Shown: piece by piece, positions 20,273 to 28,295 of the stretch
Numbering within the stretch: position 1 is the first letter of the stretch
How the letters are laid out: every line of letters begins with the position of its first letter
Source of the DNA: a virus
Length of the DNA stretch: 64,000 nt
IMG/VR virus record: IMGVR_UViG_3300043409_002246
Coordinates: 1-64,000 of that record
Reading direction: 5' to 3' (one strand)
Position numbers and translations under genes: made by a program
Notes under the pieces: generated by a model
The model's database searches: none
Seen by the model: the letters and a program-made list of their open reading frames with translations, nothing else
Told to the model about the DNA's origin: nothing

Positions 20273-22705
20273 GTGGACACAACTTTGATAAATTCTGAGA
20301 ATGAGCTTCAGGCGGACGCGCCGAACTCCCCCAATCTTGATACTTCCGGCAAGCAGCACACCCCCGCGTTGCTGAACATCGGGCAGGCGGTCGGTCTGGT
20401 GCGCTCCCTCGTGGCCGAGAACCGGGATCGCAGTTTGAAGAACGCGCGGATTCAGGAGAAGTATAACTCCGAGCGCCCGCAGGACCCGAACCGGCTGACT
20501 GCCGACGGCCTCGCGTGGAAGACCAATTTTTCTACCAAGCCCCTTGCTACCCTCATTGACAAGGTCGTCCCCCGCTTCACCACGGCTCTCCGGCAGATGC
20601 GCTATCTCACGGCGTCCAAGCTGCCGGATACAGAGCCGGGGGCCGCTGACAAGACGGAAGCCTTCCGGCGCACGATTACGGAAGCCTGCCGGGGTCACGA
20701 GGGCTGGGAGGAATTGATGTCGGAGATCGCGCAGGAAAACGCGTTGTTCGGCTACGTCGGCCTCGGCTGGCTCGATTCCTTCAGTTGGTTCCCCACTTTC
20801 TACCGTCAGGACATGTTCCTCGTGCCCAACGGCACCAAGCACACCGCAAACACGGCGCAAGTCGTGTGCCTGAAAAACTCGTATCTCCTGCATGAGATGT
20901 TTGAGTGGATCGCGAACCCCGAGGCGGCTAAGTCTGCCGGCGTTACGGTCGGCAACGTGATTCTTTCCCTGAACGACGCAACCCCGGAGGACCGCCGGAG
21001 CACGAGTCAGGACCCCGAGCGCATTTACGCGGACTTGGCCCGGGAGGGTTCAGTGATTACCTCCTTCCACGGCGCGAAAACCGTCGAGGTCTGGCACGTT
21101 CTGGTTGCCGAGGTTGACGGGCGGATCACGCACGTCGCTTTCGACGCCAAGAGCGACCTCCAACTCTTGTGGGTCCCCAAACAATTTGAGTCCATGTCGG
21201 ACGCGGTGACGTTTTTCTCCTTCCAACACGGCAACGGCAAGCTCCAAGGTAGCAAGGGCATTGGCCGGGAGCTTTACAACATGGCCACGGTGCTTGACCG
21301 GGCACGCAATGAGGCGGTTGACCGGCTGCAACTCAGCGGCAAGCTGGTGTTGACCTGCCCGGAGAACCAAATCAAACGCTTCCGCATGTCGGTCGTGGGC
21401 AACGCGATCCTGATTGCCGAGGGTTACACGGTCCAGCAGCAGCGGATTGACGGCGCCATTGAGCCGTTCGTTGCACTTGACCGATTCTTGACCGATTTGC
21501 TTGACCAAGTGGCCGGTTCGACGAGTCCGAAAGCCTTTGAGGGCGAGCGCGTTACGCGCGCGGCGGTCGAAGTGCAGACGAGCCGCGAGGAAGAGCGCCG
21601 GGACGCGATTATCGAACGCTTTTTGGGCCAGTTTTCGCGAATGATGAGCACTATTCAGCGCCGATTGTGCAATCCCGAGACGATTGACCGCACGGCGCTT
21701 GAAGTCCAGAAGAAATTGCTGTCAATTATGACTCCCGAGGAACTGGACTACCTCGCGAAGTCGCCCGCCGTCTCCACGGTGCGCGATTACACCGAAGGCG
21801 AGCGCGAACGGGTCATCATGGTGTCTGCGGAAGCGCGCGGGAACCCACTTTACAACCAACACGAGCTTGAAAAGCGCGCGTTGATCGCAAAAGTTGACGT
21901 GGCCTTCGCCGAAGCGGTTTTGCTCCCGGTAAACGACCCCACGGAGCAGGCCGAAAACGTGCGCCAACAGAAATTGGAGCTAATCATCATCAAAACCGGT
22001 GACGTGATTGACGTTTCGCCGCGCGACAGCCACATTGTCCATCTGCAAGTGCTCAAAGAAGCTGCCGGGCCGTATATTCAAGCCGCAGTTGACGATCCGG
22101 TCAACGTTCACGTCCTCGATGCCATCGCGCAACACGCAGCGGAGCACGTCAAGGCCGCTCAGACGTTGGGCCTCGGCAAACAGGTCGCAGAATTCGAGAA
22201 TTGGGTGAACCAACTCGTTCAAGGCATCCAAAAGCTCAACGAGCATGAAGCTCAGGTCCAGCAAGACATCGCCGCACAGGGCGGGCCGCAGGCGCAGGTT
22301 GACGAACAGGGTCAGCCGGTCGCTCCGCAGGCGCCGAAGCCTTCCAACAACGACAACGTGACGCTGAACTACAAGGACATGCCCCCGAGCATTCAACGCC
22401 AGATGGAAGCCGCCGCCGGATTCCAGCCCGCGACTGAAACGCCCGAGGAACTCGCGCGGATCAAACTTTTGTCGGTCCCGCCGGAAATTCCCGCGCCGGC
22501 ACCGCTGCCGCCTCCGCCGGAAGAGCCTGACTTGGTCGGCATGATGAAAGTCATCCCGTATCTGGACTCGCCCCCGAGCATTCAGCGCCAGATCGAAACT
22601 CGGCTGGGCTTCGTCCCGGCCACGAATGAAGAAGCCCTCGCCTCGGCCCGCGCGATGACGAAAGCGACGGCCCTGCCCAAACCGAAGACCCCCACACCAA
22701 AATGA
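20273..22705 (+). CDS. Portal protein
   Basis: An 810-residue protein starting at GTG. It resembles large podovirus portals: an N-terminal helical region with LADGLAWKTNFSTKPLATL-type segment, a clip/wing region with FFSFQHGNGKLQGSKGIGR, and a long helical stem (DRARNEAVDRLQLSGKLVL). A C-terminal coiled-coil and Pro-rich tail (LPPPPEEP) follow. The tail carries a duplicated segment, PPSIQRQMEAAAGFQPATETPEE and SPPSIQRQIETRLGFVPATNEE, 50-60 residues apart. Portals form the 12-mer ring at the capsid vertex through which DNA enters. Position after terminase and before scaffold and capsid supports it. Overlaps next gene by ATGA. Confidence 0.85.
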   Translation: MDTTLINSENELQADAPNSPNLDTSGKQHTPALLNIGQAVGLVRSLVAENRDRSLKNARIQEKYNSERPQDPNRLTADGLAWKTNFSTKPLATLIDKVVPRFTTALRQMRYLTASKLPDTEPGAADKTEAFRRTITEACRGHEGWEELMSEIAQENALFGYVGLGWLDSFSWFPTFYRQDMFLVPNGTKHTANTAQVVCLKNSYLLHEMFEWIANPEAAKSAGVTVGNVILSLNDATPEDRRSTSQDPERIYADLAREGSVITSFHGAKTVEVWHVLVAEVDGRITHVAFDAKSDLQLLWVPKQFESMSDAVTFFSFQHGNGKLQGSKGIGRELYNMATVLDRARNEAVDRLQLSGKLVLTCPENQIKRFRMSVVGNAILIAEGYTVQQQRIDGAIEPFVALDRFLTDLLDQVAGSTSPKAFEGERVTRAAVEVQTSREEERRDAIIERFLGQFSRMMSTIQRRLCNPETIDRTALEVQKKLLSIMTPEELDYLAKSPAVSTVRDYTEGERERVIMVSAEARGNPLYNQHELEKRALIAKVDVAFAEAVLLPVNDPTEQAENVRQQKLELIIIKTGDVIDVSPRDSHIVHLQVLKEAAGPYIQAAVDDPVNVHVLDAIAQHAAEHVKAAQTLGLGKQVAEFENWVNQLVQGIQKLNEHEAQVQQDIAAQGGPQAQVDEQGQPVAPQAPKPSNNDNVTLNYKDMPPSIQRQMEAAAGFQPATETPEELARIKLLSVPPEIPAPAPLPPPPEEPDLVGMMKVIPYLDSPPSIQRQIETRLGFVPATNEEALASARAMTKATALPKPKTPTPK

Positions 22706-23022
22706 CAAACACGCCCCCTGTTTGGAATAGCGCCGCCGCCGGCTTGCTGAAGCAATTCATCGAGTCCGGGTGCGGCCAGTCCTTTTTGACCAACATGGTT
22801 GCGGCGCGTCCGGCGCTGCATACCCAAACGAACGACCTCAACAGCGTTGCCTTGCGCGCACAGCTTGTTGCCGGATATGAGCAAGCGTTGAGCCAGATCA
22901 TTTCACTCACGGAGCCCGTCGAGAAATTCGCTGAAGCTCCTGAACTGGAAAATTACCCGCCCTTGGATTTGCCGGATGGCGATCCTCGATGGGCGGGCGC
23001 CCCCAAACCCCCGACCCCCTGA
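22702..23022 (+). CDS. Hypothetical protein between portal and scaffold (106 aa)
   Basis: A 106-residue protein: helical N-terminal 80 residues (WNSAAAGLLKQFIESGCGQS, LRAQLVAGYEQALSQIISL) and a Pro-rich end (YPPLDLPDGDPRWAGAPKPPTP). It is coupled to the portal by ATGA and lies 6 bases before the scaffold gene. Probably an accessory morphogenesis factor (inference from position). Confidence 0.6.
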   Translation: MTNTPPVWNSAAAGLLKQFIESGCGQSFLTNMVAARPALHTQTNDLNSVALRAQLVAGYEQALSQIISLTEPVEKFAEAPELENYPPLDLPDGDPRWAGAPKPPTP

Positions 23023-23028
23023 AGAACT

Positions 23029-24378
23029 ATGGCAGACAACTCCGAATTCCACGCCAAAGGCGATGACGCAACCCTGAAGCCCGACGAAGCTAATGGAGCC
23101 GGCGCCGCGCTCGACTCCCTCTTTTCCGAAATTACGGAAACTCCGCCGGATGCGGCTGCTGCCGCTGCGAAGAAAAAGGCGGAGGACGAAGCTGCCGCCG
23201 CTGCCGCCGCGACGAAGGTTGCGGATACCGCGCCGACGATTGATGAAACCGTAGCGTCTGCTAAAGCGGACGAAGAAGCTAAGTTAGCATCTGCTAAAGC
23301 GGACGCTGACGCCAAAGCTGCTGCCGCTGCTGATCCGGCTGCTGCCGCCGCTGCCGCCGCTGCCGTTGACCCGCTCGACGCGGTTGAACTGCCGCCGCAC
23401 ACGAAGCCGAAGAGCGCCGAAGCTTTTGGCCGGCTGAAGCAACTCGCCAAGGAGAACGCCAAAATCCTCAAGGACAAGATCGCGGAGAACGACACGAAAC
23501 TCGCGGCGGTGCAGGCCGAACTCGACAAGGCCAAGGCCATCGTCCCCGGGTCACTGACGCCTGAACTCCAAGCGGAGATGGAAGACCTCCGGAAGTTCCG
23601 GCTCTCGATTGACGCGACGAGCGATCCGACGTTCAAAGAATTCGACTCGAAGATCGAAGCGAACGTGGCACAGATATACAAGAAACTTGAAGCTTCGGGA
23701 TTGAGCGCCGAAAGTGTCAAGGCCATCAAGGACCTCGGCGGGCCCGAACAGGTTGATTGGGAGCCGATTATGCCGAAGCTGCCCCTGACGACCCGCCGGC
23801 TGGTCGAGTCGCTGCTGGTGAGCAACGAAGGGCTGAAGGACTCCAAAGCCGAAGCTCTGGAAAAGGCCAAGGCCGACGCGCCGAAGTATGTCGCGGAACG
23901 CAGCGCCCGGGAAGCGGAAGAATTGACCAAGGTCGCGCAGGGCTACATCAAGAACCTGCCGTGGACCTCGGAGAAGGCGATTCCTGCCGGCGCCAAGCCG
24001 GAAGAAGTTGCGGCCATTGAAGAGAGCAACACTTTCGCTCGCGAATCGCTCGGCAAGCTGAAAGATTTTTTGGCGAACCGGTCGCTTCCGCACATTGCGG
24101 AACTCGCCGTCGGAACGCTGATTGCGTATCAGCAACGCCGGGAACTGAACGCCATCAAAGCCGCGCAGGCGGCGCTCAACGAGAAGCTGGTTGCCATCAC
24201 GGCGGAGCGCGACAAACTGGCGGCGGCTACGGCTGCGCGCAAGCTCGCGGAACTCCCGCGCGGGGGCGGAGCGGCTCAGGTAATCGCTCCCGTAGCCAAG
24301 GTCGGCTCCCTCGACGTGCGGAAAGCCGGTGAGGCGCTCGACGCGCTTTACGAGGAAATGAAGACGGCTCAGGGTTGA
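23029..24378 (+). CDS. Scaffolding protein
   Basis: A 449-residue protein with the usual scaffold composition: acidic and Ala-rich N-terminal half (AAAAAKKKAEDEAAAAAAAT, KADEEAKLASAKADADAKAA) predicting extended helix, a long coiled coil in the middle, and a helical C-terminal region ending in EMKTAQG. It should template procapsid assembly and then leave or be lost. It lies directly before the capsid gene and is followed by a strong terminator (24407-24434). No protease motif was seen in it. Confidence 0.75.
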   Translation: MADNSEFHAKGDDATLKPDEANGAGAALDSLFSEITETPPDAAAAAAKKKAEDEAAAAAAATKVADTAPTIDETVASAKADEEAKLASAKADADAKAAAAADPAAAAAAAAAVDPLDAVELPPHTKPKSAEAFGRLKQLAKENAKILKDKIAENDTKLAAVQAELDKAKAIVPGSLTPELQAEMEDLRKFRLSIDATSDPTFKEFDSKIEANVAQIYKKLEASGLSAESVKAIKDLGGPEQVDWEPIMPKLPLTTRRLVESLLVSNEGLKDSKAEALEKAKADAPKYVAERSAREAEELTKVAQGYIKNLPWTSEKAIPAGAKPEEVAAIEESNTFARESLGKLKDFLANRSLPHIAELAVGTLIAYQQRRELNAIKAAQAALNEKLVAITAERDKLAAATAARKLAELPRGGGAAQVIAPVAKVGSLDVRKAGEALDALYEEMKTAQG

Positions 24379-24406
24379 TAAAACACACCCGTATTTTCAA
24401 CATCAC

Positions 24407-24434
24407 GGCCCCCAAGTCGGGGGCCTTTCTTTTT
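24407..24434 (+). terminator. Rho-independent terminator after the scaffold gene
   Basis: Perfect 7-bp arms GGCCCCC / GGGGGCC around AAGTC, followed by TTTCTTTTT. It separates the portal-scaffold transcript from the capsid transcript started by P4 five bases later. Confidence 0.9.
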
Positions 24435-24438
24435 GCCG

Positions 24439-24467
24439 TTGACAAATGAGCCAGAATGACGCATCTT
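24439..24467 (+). promoter_or_regulatory. Late promoter P4 (capsid), TTGACA-N17-CATCTT
   Basis: TTGACA (24439-24444), 17 bases, CATCTT (24462-24467). It lies in the gap after the scaffold terminator and gives the capsid gene independent, probably strong, expression. Confidence 0.85.
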
Positions 24468-24473
24468 AGTGTA

Positions 24474-24639
24474 GTAGGAACTAAAGCGACCCTGAACGTG
24501 TTCCGGTTCAGACGGGCCTTAAAGCGAACCCTCCTTGGCCGAGAGAGTTGAAGAAAAATTGGAGTTGCGCCTGTCGGCGCGATTCGTAGTTGAACAACTC
24601 GCTCGGTGGAATTACCACCAGCAACAACGGAGGATCATA
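24474..24639 (+). promoter_or_regulatory. Structured 5' leader of the major capsid mRNA
   Basis: About 165 non-coding bases follow P4. Hairpins: CTGAAC/GTTCAG (24492-24511); an outer stem GAGTTG/CAACTC (24562-24600) enclosing GCGCC-TGTC-GGCGC (24567-24580); and GGTGG/CCACC (24605-24619). TAAAGCGA occurs twice (about 24482 and 24519). The leader ends in a strong ribosome site, GGAGG, 6-7 bases before ATG. A likely role is mRNA stability or high translation. It contrasts with the leaderless transcripts elsewhere. Confidence 0.6.
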
Positions 24640-25863
24640 ATGGCCTATCAACTGGATACAACTCATATCAATGAGATTGCTGTCCGCGACTCAAACCGCC
24701 TCGTCGGCAGCGTTGCACGCTGTCTCGCGGCAAATTCACCTTACATTGGCGTTCTTAACGGGGGCGTGTTCGCTTCCGGTCAGGGCGACGTAGTTACGTC
24801 TGCTGTCGAAATGCAGGCGGCTCCGGGCGACTCGCTCGCGGTTCCCACTTTCGTCGCTTACCGCGACATTGCTGGCGACGTGGGCACTAAGGAGCGCACC
24901 GGCAAGGTGGACTTCACCTACCAGCTTCAATCCAAACGCGGCACCGGCCCCAAGGTCAGTGTCAAGGATGGCTTCGGCGCTTTCAAGTCCAGCTATGTGT
25001 CTGCGGAAGACGCGCTTCGCAAGCTGTTGACTCAATACATCAACGCGGACGTTCAGGCGCAGTTGTGGCTGAAGTCGGCGACCAAAGGGACGTGCGACTC
25101 CACCGGCACTCTGGCGGCTAACACCGTCGGCGGGTCCGAGACTGACATCAGCATTGACTGCACCAGCCTCGCTTTGCCCGACAGCCCGCTCTCGTTCAAG
25201 GCTCTCCATGCTTGGGCGCGGCATCTCAAAGAAGGTCTGTTCGGCGACATGTTCCCGGCTGAGAACAAAGTGCAACAGCACTTCCGTTTCATCGGTTCGA
25301 GCGACATCATCGAATCGTTTCGCGCTGAAGTCGGCGTTGAAAACGTTTTGCTCGCTTTGACGCAGGGTTCTTACAAGCTCGGCGAACAGGCTGTGACGGC
25401 TTACAGCTTTGAAACCAGTCCTGCGTATCGCGGCATTGGCTTCGGCATGACGCACCGCCCGTTGCGGTTCAACGTGATTGATTCGGGGACGAATCTCCCG
25501 ACTCTGTTGAACCCGGTAACGGTTGTGAACGATTCGAGCACCCTCACGGGCTACTCGATCCCGAACGCGACTTGGGTCAACGCGACCTACGAAATCGGTA
25601 TGCTTCTCGGCGAGGGCTCTTTTGAGCGCCAGACCCCGGAGCAATACACTGGCGAAGGCACCTTCAAGTATGCGCCGCAACTGCACGCGGGCGAACTCGA
25701 ATGGCACTACGTCAAGGACAGTGGCTCGAACATGTGGGGCGACTACGGCTGGCACAAATACCAGATCAGCCGCGCCTACAAGCCTCTGCGCCCGCAGCAC
25801 ATCATCCCGATTATCTACAAGCGCGCAGTTAGCGATCTTGGTCTGACTCCGGTCAGTTCATAA
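24640..25863 (+). CDS. Major capsid protein
   Basis: A 407-residue protein, start at MAYQLDTTHINEIAVRD because of the GGAGG site just before it. It is soluble, rich in beta strands with the typical capsid long helix (PLSFKALHAWARHLKEGLF) and no enzymatic motif. Its own promoter, strong ribosome site and place after portal and scaffold support the call. It resembles capsid proteins of other short-tailed environmental phages by general layout only; the HK97 fold is assumed rather than seen. Confidence 0.8.
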   Translation: MAYQLDTTHINEIAVRDSNRLVGSVARCLAANSPYIGVLNGGVFASGQGDVVTSAVEMQAAPGDSLAVPTFVAYRDIAGDVGTKERTGKVDFTYQLQSKRGTGPKVSVKDGFGAFKSSYVSAEDALRKLLTQYINADVQAQLWLKSATKGTCDSTGTLAANTVGGSETDISIDCTSLALPDSPLSFKALHAWARHLKEGLFGDMFPAENKVQQHFRFIGSSDIIESFRAEVGVENVLLALTQGSYKLGEQAVTAYSFETSPAYRGIGFGMTHRPLRFNVIDSGTNLPTLLNPVTVVNDSSTLTGYSIPNATWVNATYEIGMLLGEGSFERQTPEQYTGEGTFKYAPQLHAGELEWHYVKDSGSNMWGDYGWHKYQISRAYKPLRPQHIIPIIYKRAVSDLGLTPVSS

Positions 25864-25907
25864 TTTGGGTAGGGCCTCCAAGCCCGCCCAATAGGGGGCA
25901 GTAAACC

Positions 25908-25938
25908 GGGGCCGGTGGTTCGCAAGACTACCGGCCCC
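25908..25938 (+). terminator. Hairpin after the capsid gene, possible partial terminator
   Basis: Perfect 9-bp arms GGGGCCGGT / ACCGGCCCC, loop of 13 bases, no T-run downstream. It may stabilise the capsid mRNA 3' end or reduce read-through into the FN3 gene. Confidence 0.6.
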
Positions 25939-25954
25939 GCGTCTTGAAAACAAT

Positions 25955-27133
25955 ATGATTACCTCGATCCACGAACTCTACAAGTCCAACGCGGTAGCCG
26001 CAGGGGCAACACTCAAGTTTGGCGACGAGATTCATACGACCATGCAGCGATGGCTGGTAGCCGAGGGCGGCTCGCCGAAACTCCATGACTCGAAGAACGA
26101 TTTGGCGCGCAAGATTTCCGTCGCGCGCGGGACCGCCGTCAAGCACGGCGACTCCACGGTGGACATTTTTCGCCGGCTGGCTGGCCTGAGCTACAACAAC
26201 AGCCTGCACGAGTGTTTGCGGACGATTCTGGCTACTCCGGCGGTTCCGGCGGTGTTGCTGGCTCCCGTAATGCTGGCGGCGACCCCGGTGAACCCCGTCT
26301 CGTTCACTGTGAACTGGACCCCGGGAGTGGGAAGCATTCCCCCGGATGGATACTTGGTGGACATCGCGTTCGACGAGAACTTTCTTTTCATAGCGGCGGC
26401 TTGGGATGGTTTCGATGTAGGTCTTGTGACCTCTGCTGAGTTTATCGAGGGTGTTCCCGACACAGACTACTACGTCCGGGTCCGGGCCTACACCAATGGC
26501 CCCGGGGAAGTAAGTGGACAGTCAAACGTGGTGATCGCGGAAGAGCTACACGCTCCGCCGGAACCGGTCCCGATCTCAGTCACGGAATTCCCCACCGCAA
26601 CCAGTTTTGAACTTACGTGGACCTCCCCTCCCTCTTTCGACGGCGTCGTCATTGATGTTACCCCGGTAGTCAACGATTGGGTTTTCGACGAGACAGGGGT
26701 CCTGTATCAGTTCGACGCGGGCGCCGTGGAAGTTTTTGAAGTCACCGGGCTGGCCCCCGGGATCGAGTATGCCTTCCGAGTTTCAGGCTACAATAACGGC
26801 GGAGTTGGGCCCGGCATCCCCGGGACAGCGACTACCTTGGTAGCGGCGCCGGCGATGCCGGACACCAACTCGATAGTCGTGACGGATTCTACGATCCAAG
26901 TGGGCTGGGTTGACGACCCGGCGGCTAGCGGATGGAAGGTGGACCTTTCTATCGCCGCAGACTTCTCTTCCTTTGTCGGGCCCTACGAGAACCTCGACTT
27001 GGGTCCGTTGAACCTCGCGCTGTTCGCGGGTCTGGACCCGGAGACTCTCTACTACTACCGGATACGCGCCTATAACGATGGTGGGACCAGCCCGTCCAAG
27101 TCGGCTAACGCGACCACGGAAGCTACCCCCTGA
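25955..27133 (+). CDS. Fibronectin type III repeat virion protein
   Basis: A 392-residue protein. The first ~95 residues form a helical domain (FGDEIHTTMQRWL, DIFRRLAGLSYN). Then come three FN3-like domains, about 97-200, 205-295 and 300-392. Each has the typical signatures: an SFTVNW/SFELTW/IQVGWV strand and a YYVRVRAYTNG / YAFRVSGYNNG / YYYRIRAYNDG strand. FN3 domains on phage particles usually lie on capsids or tails and bind carbohydrates weakly. Its place after the capsid gene suggests a head decoration protein. Confidence 0.75.
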   Translation: MITSIHELYKSNAVAAGATLKFGDEIHTTMQRWLVAEGGSPKLHDSKNDLARKISVARGTAVKHGDSTVDIFRRLAGLSYNNSLHECLRTILATPAVPAVLLAPVMLAATPVNPVSFTVNWTPGVGSIPPDGYLVDIAFDENFLFIAAAWDGFDVGLVTSAEFIEGVPDTDYYVRVRAYTNGPGEVSGQSNVVIAEELHAPPEPVPISVTEFPTATSFELTWTSPPSFDGVVIDVTPVVNDWVFDETGVLYQFDAGAVEVFEVTGLAPGIEYAFRVSGYNNGGVGPGIPGTATTLVAAPAMPDTNSIVVTDSTIQVGWVDDPAASGWKVDLSIAADFSSFVGPYENLDLGPLNLALFAGLDPETLYYYRIRAYNDGGTSPSKSANATTEATP

Positions 27134-27136
27134 TAT

Positions 27137-27520
27137 ATGGCCGCACGACGCAAATTAACTGACTGTCCTGTAAAGGGCCCATGTCCCCGGGGGTTCGACG
27201 TGGACCTCGCCAACATCTCCGGGCGGGTAAACCATCTGGACTCGCTCCTACCCGGCATCGCCGCTGACGTGCGCGCCATCTCGGGGAAAATCAACGTGAT
27301 GGAGGTCCATCTTGCAACTATCCCGACGTGGGATAACGTAAAAGAGCTTCATCTGTCCGTAAAGGGAGACGTGAAGGTCGTGGCGGACAAGATCGCGGTG
27401 CTGGAAGAGTCCGGCGCACAGATGCGAGGCGGCTGGAAGGTCATCGCTTTCGCCAGTGGCATTTCCGGCTCGGTGGTAGCCGTCGTCTCTTGGGTCATCC
27501 AACACTTCCCCAAACCATGA
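27137..27520 (+). CDS. Coiled-coil protein with C-terminal membrane helix, XhlA/holin-like
   Basis: A 127-residue protein. Residues 25-95 are heptad-like (ISGRVNHLDSLLPGIAADVR, KINVMEVHLATI). A C-terminal membrane segment (VIAFASGISGSVVAVVSWVI) ends in a short basic tail. This coiled coil plus C-terminal anchor resembles haemolysin XhlA-type lysis accessory proteins. It is directly followed by a lipoprotein gene, which could complete a lysis cassette, but no endolysin was recognised nearby. Confidence 0.5.
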   Translation: MAARRKLTDCPVKGPCPRGFDVDLANISGRVNHLDSLLPGIAADVRAISGKINVMEVHLATIPTWDNVKELHLSVKGDVKVVADKIAVLEESGAQMRGGWKVIAFASGISGSVVAVVSWVIQHFPKP

Positions 27521-28269
27521 AAAAGTCCCTGCTACCCTACGTCCTAGTCGCGCTCCTGTTCACGGGCTGCTCGATCCTGATGCCGAAGCCCAAGGAATTT
27601 TTCCAAGACAAGGTTCATGCCGTCCCGGAGATGAAAGCCTCCGAGAAAGAAACCCAGCGCCAGACCGCGAAGCTCGCCGCCGACAAGGCCAAGGAGACTT
27701 GGATCGCCGCCGTCGCTGATGACGCTACCCCGCTTGTGACTTTGCCCGCCGCGCAGACCGTCGCTCTCACCGAGGCCGTCTCCGTCAGCGTAGGCCCGCC
27801 CCTTTCCCCCTCTACTCTTGACCCGATGGTGTTGGCTGAGAAGCTCAACCGCGCGGTTGCCAAACTGAGCACCCGCTTGGACGAATTCAAGGACGAAAAC
27901 AACGTCAACGCCGGCAAGAAGATAGAGGGCACGGGTCTTTTCTCGGTTCCGTATTTCGTTTGGATTGGCGGCATCCTTTTCATCTCTTTCGTCGGCTACA
28001 CGATCCTCAAGACCGTTTTGAAGGGCCTTGCGCTGACGAACCCGCCGATTGCGGTTGGAATGAACGTGGCCGGCGTGGCTGGCCGCACTGCTGCCAAAGG
28101 GTTCGCGCAGTTGCTCAAGGGCGGGGAACAGTTCAAGCAGCGAATCGAGGAAGAGATTTCTGATCCGGCGGTGAAGGCCGCAGTTCTACGCGCGTTTCGT
28201 TCGGAGCACCAGAAGGCCGCAGACGACGACGTGAAAAATGTGGTTGAGCAGTTGACAAAGACGCCGTAA
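27517..28269 (+). CDS. Lipoprotein with additional membrane segment (250 aa)
   Basis: A 250-residue protein, start at MKKSLLPYVLVALLFTGC. The signal peptide ends in the lipobox LFTGC, so it should be lipid-anchored. A coiled-coil-like central region follows, then a second hydrophobic segment (YFVWIGGILFISFVGYTIL at about 150-168) and an amphipathic C-terminus. A lipidated N-terminus plus internal membrane helix is unusual. It may span from outer to inner membrane (spanin-like) or anchor a phage-induced envelope complex. The ATG overlaps the previous gene's stop, and the stop lies inside promoter P5. Confidence 0.6.
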   Translation: MKKSLLPYVLVALLFTGCSILMPKPKEFFQDKVHAVPEMKASEKETQRQTAKLAADKAKETWIAAVADDATPLVTLPAAQTVALTEAVSVSVGPPLSPSTLDPMVLAEKLNRAVAKLSTRLDEFKDENNVNAGKKIEGTGLFSVPYFVWIGGILFISFVGYTILKTVLKGLALTNPPIAVGMNVAGVAGRTAAKGFAQLLKGGEQFKQRIEEEISDPAVKAAVLRAFRSEHQKAADDDVKNVVEQLTKTP

Positions 28270-28280
28270 ATCGGCATCTT
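28252..28280 (+). promoter_or_regulatory. Late promoter P5, TTGACA-N17-CATCTT
   Basis: TTGACA (28252-28257), 17 bases, CATCTT (28275-28280). The upstream gene's stop codon is in the spacer. The ATG at 28296 has an AGGAG ribosome site in a 15-base gap, so this one is leadered. Confidence 0.8.
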
Positions 28281-28295
28281 AACTAGGAGAATCTT

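Noticed and set aside
27137-28269. Complete holin-endolysin-spanin lysis cassette
   Set aside because: Only a membrane-anchored coiled-coil protein and a lipoprotein are visible; no peptidoglycan hydrolase motif was found next to them.
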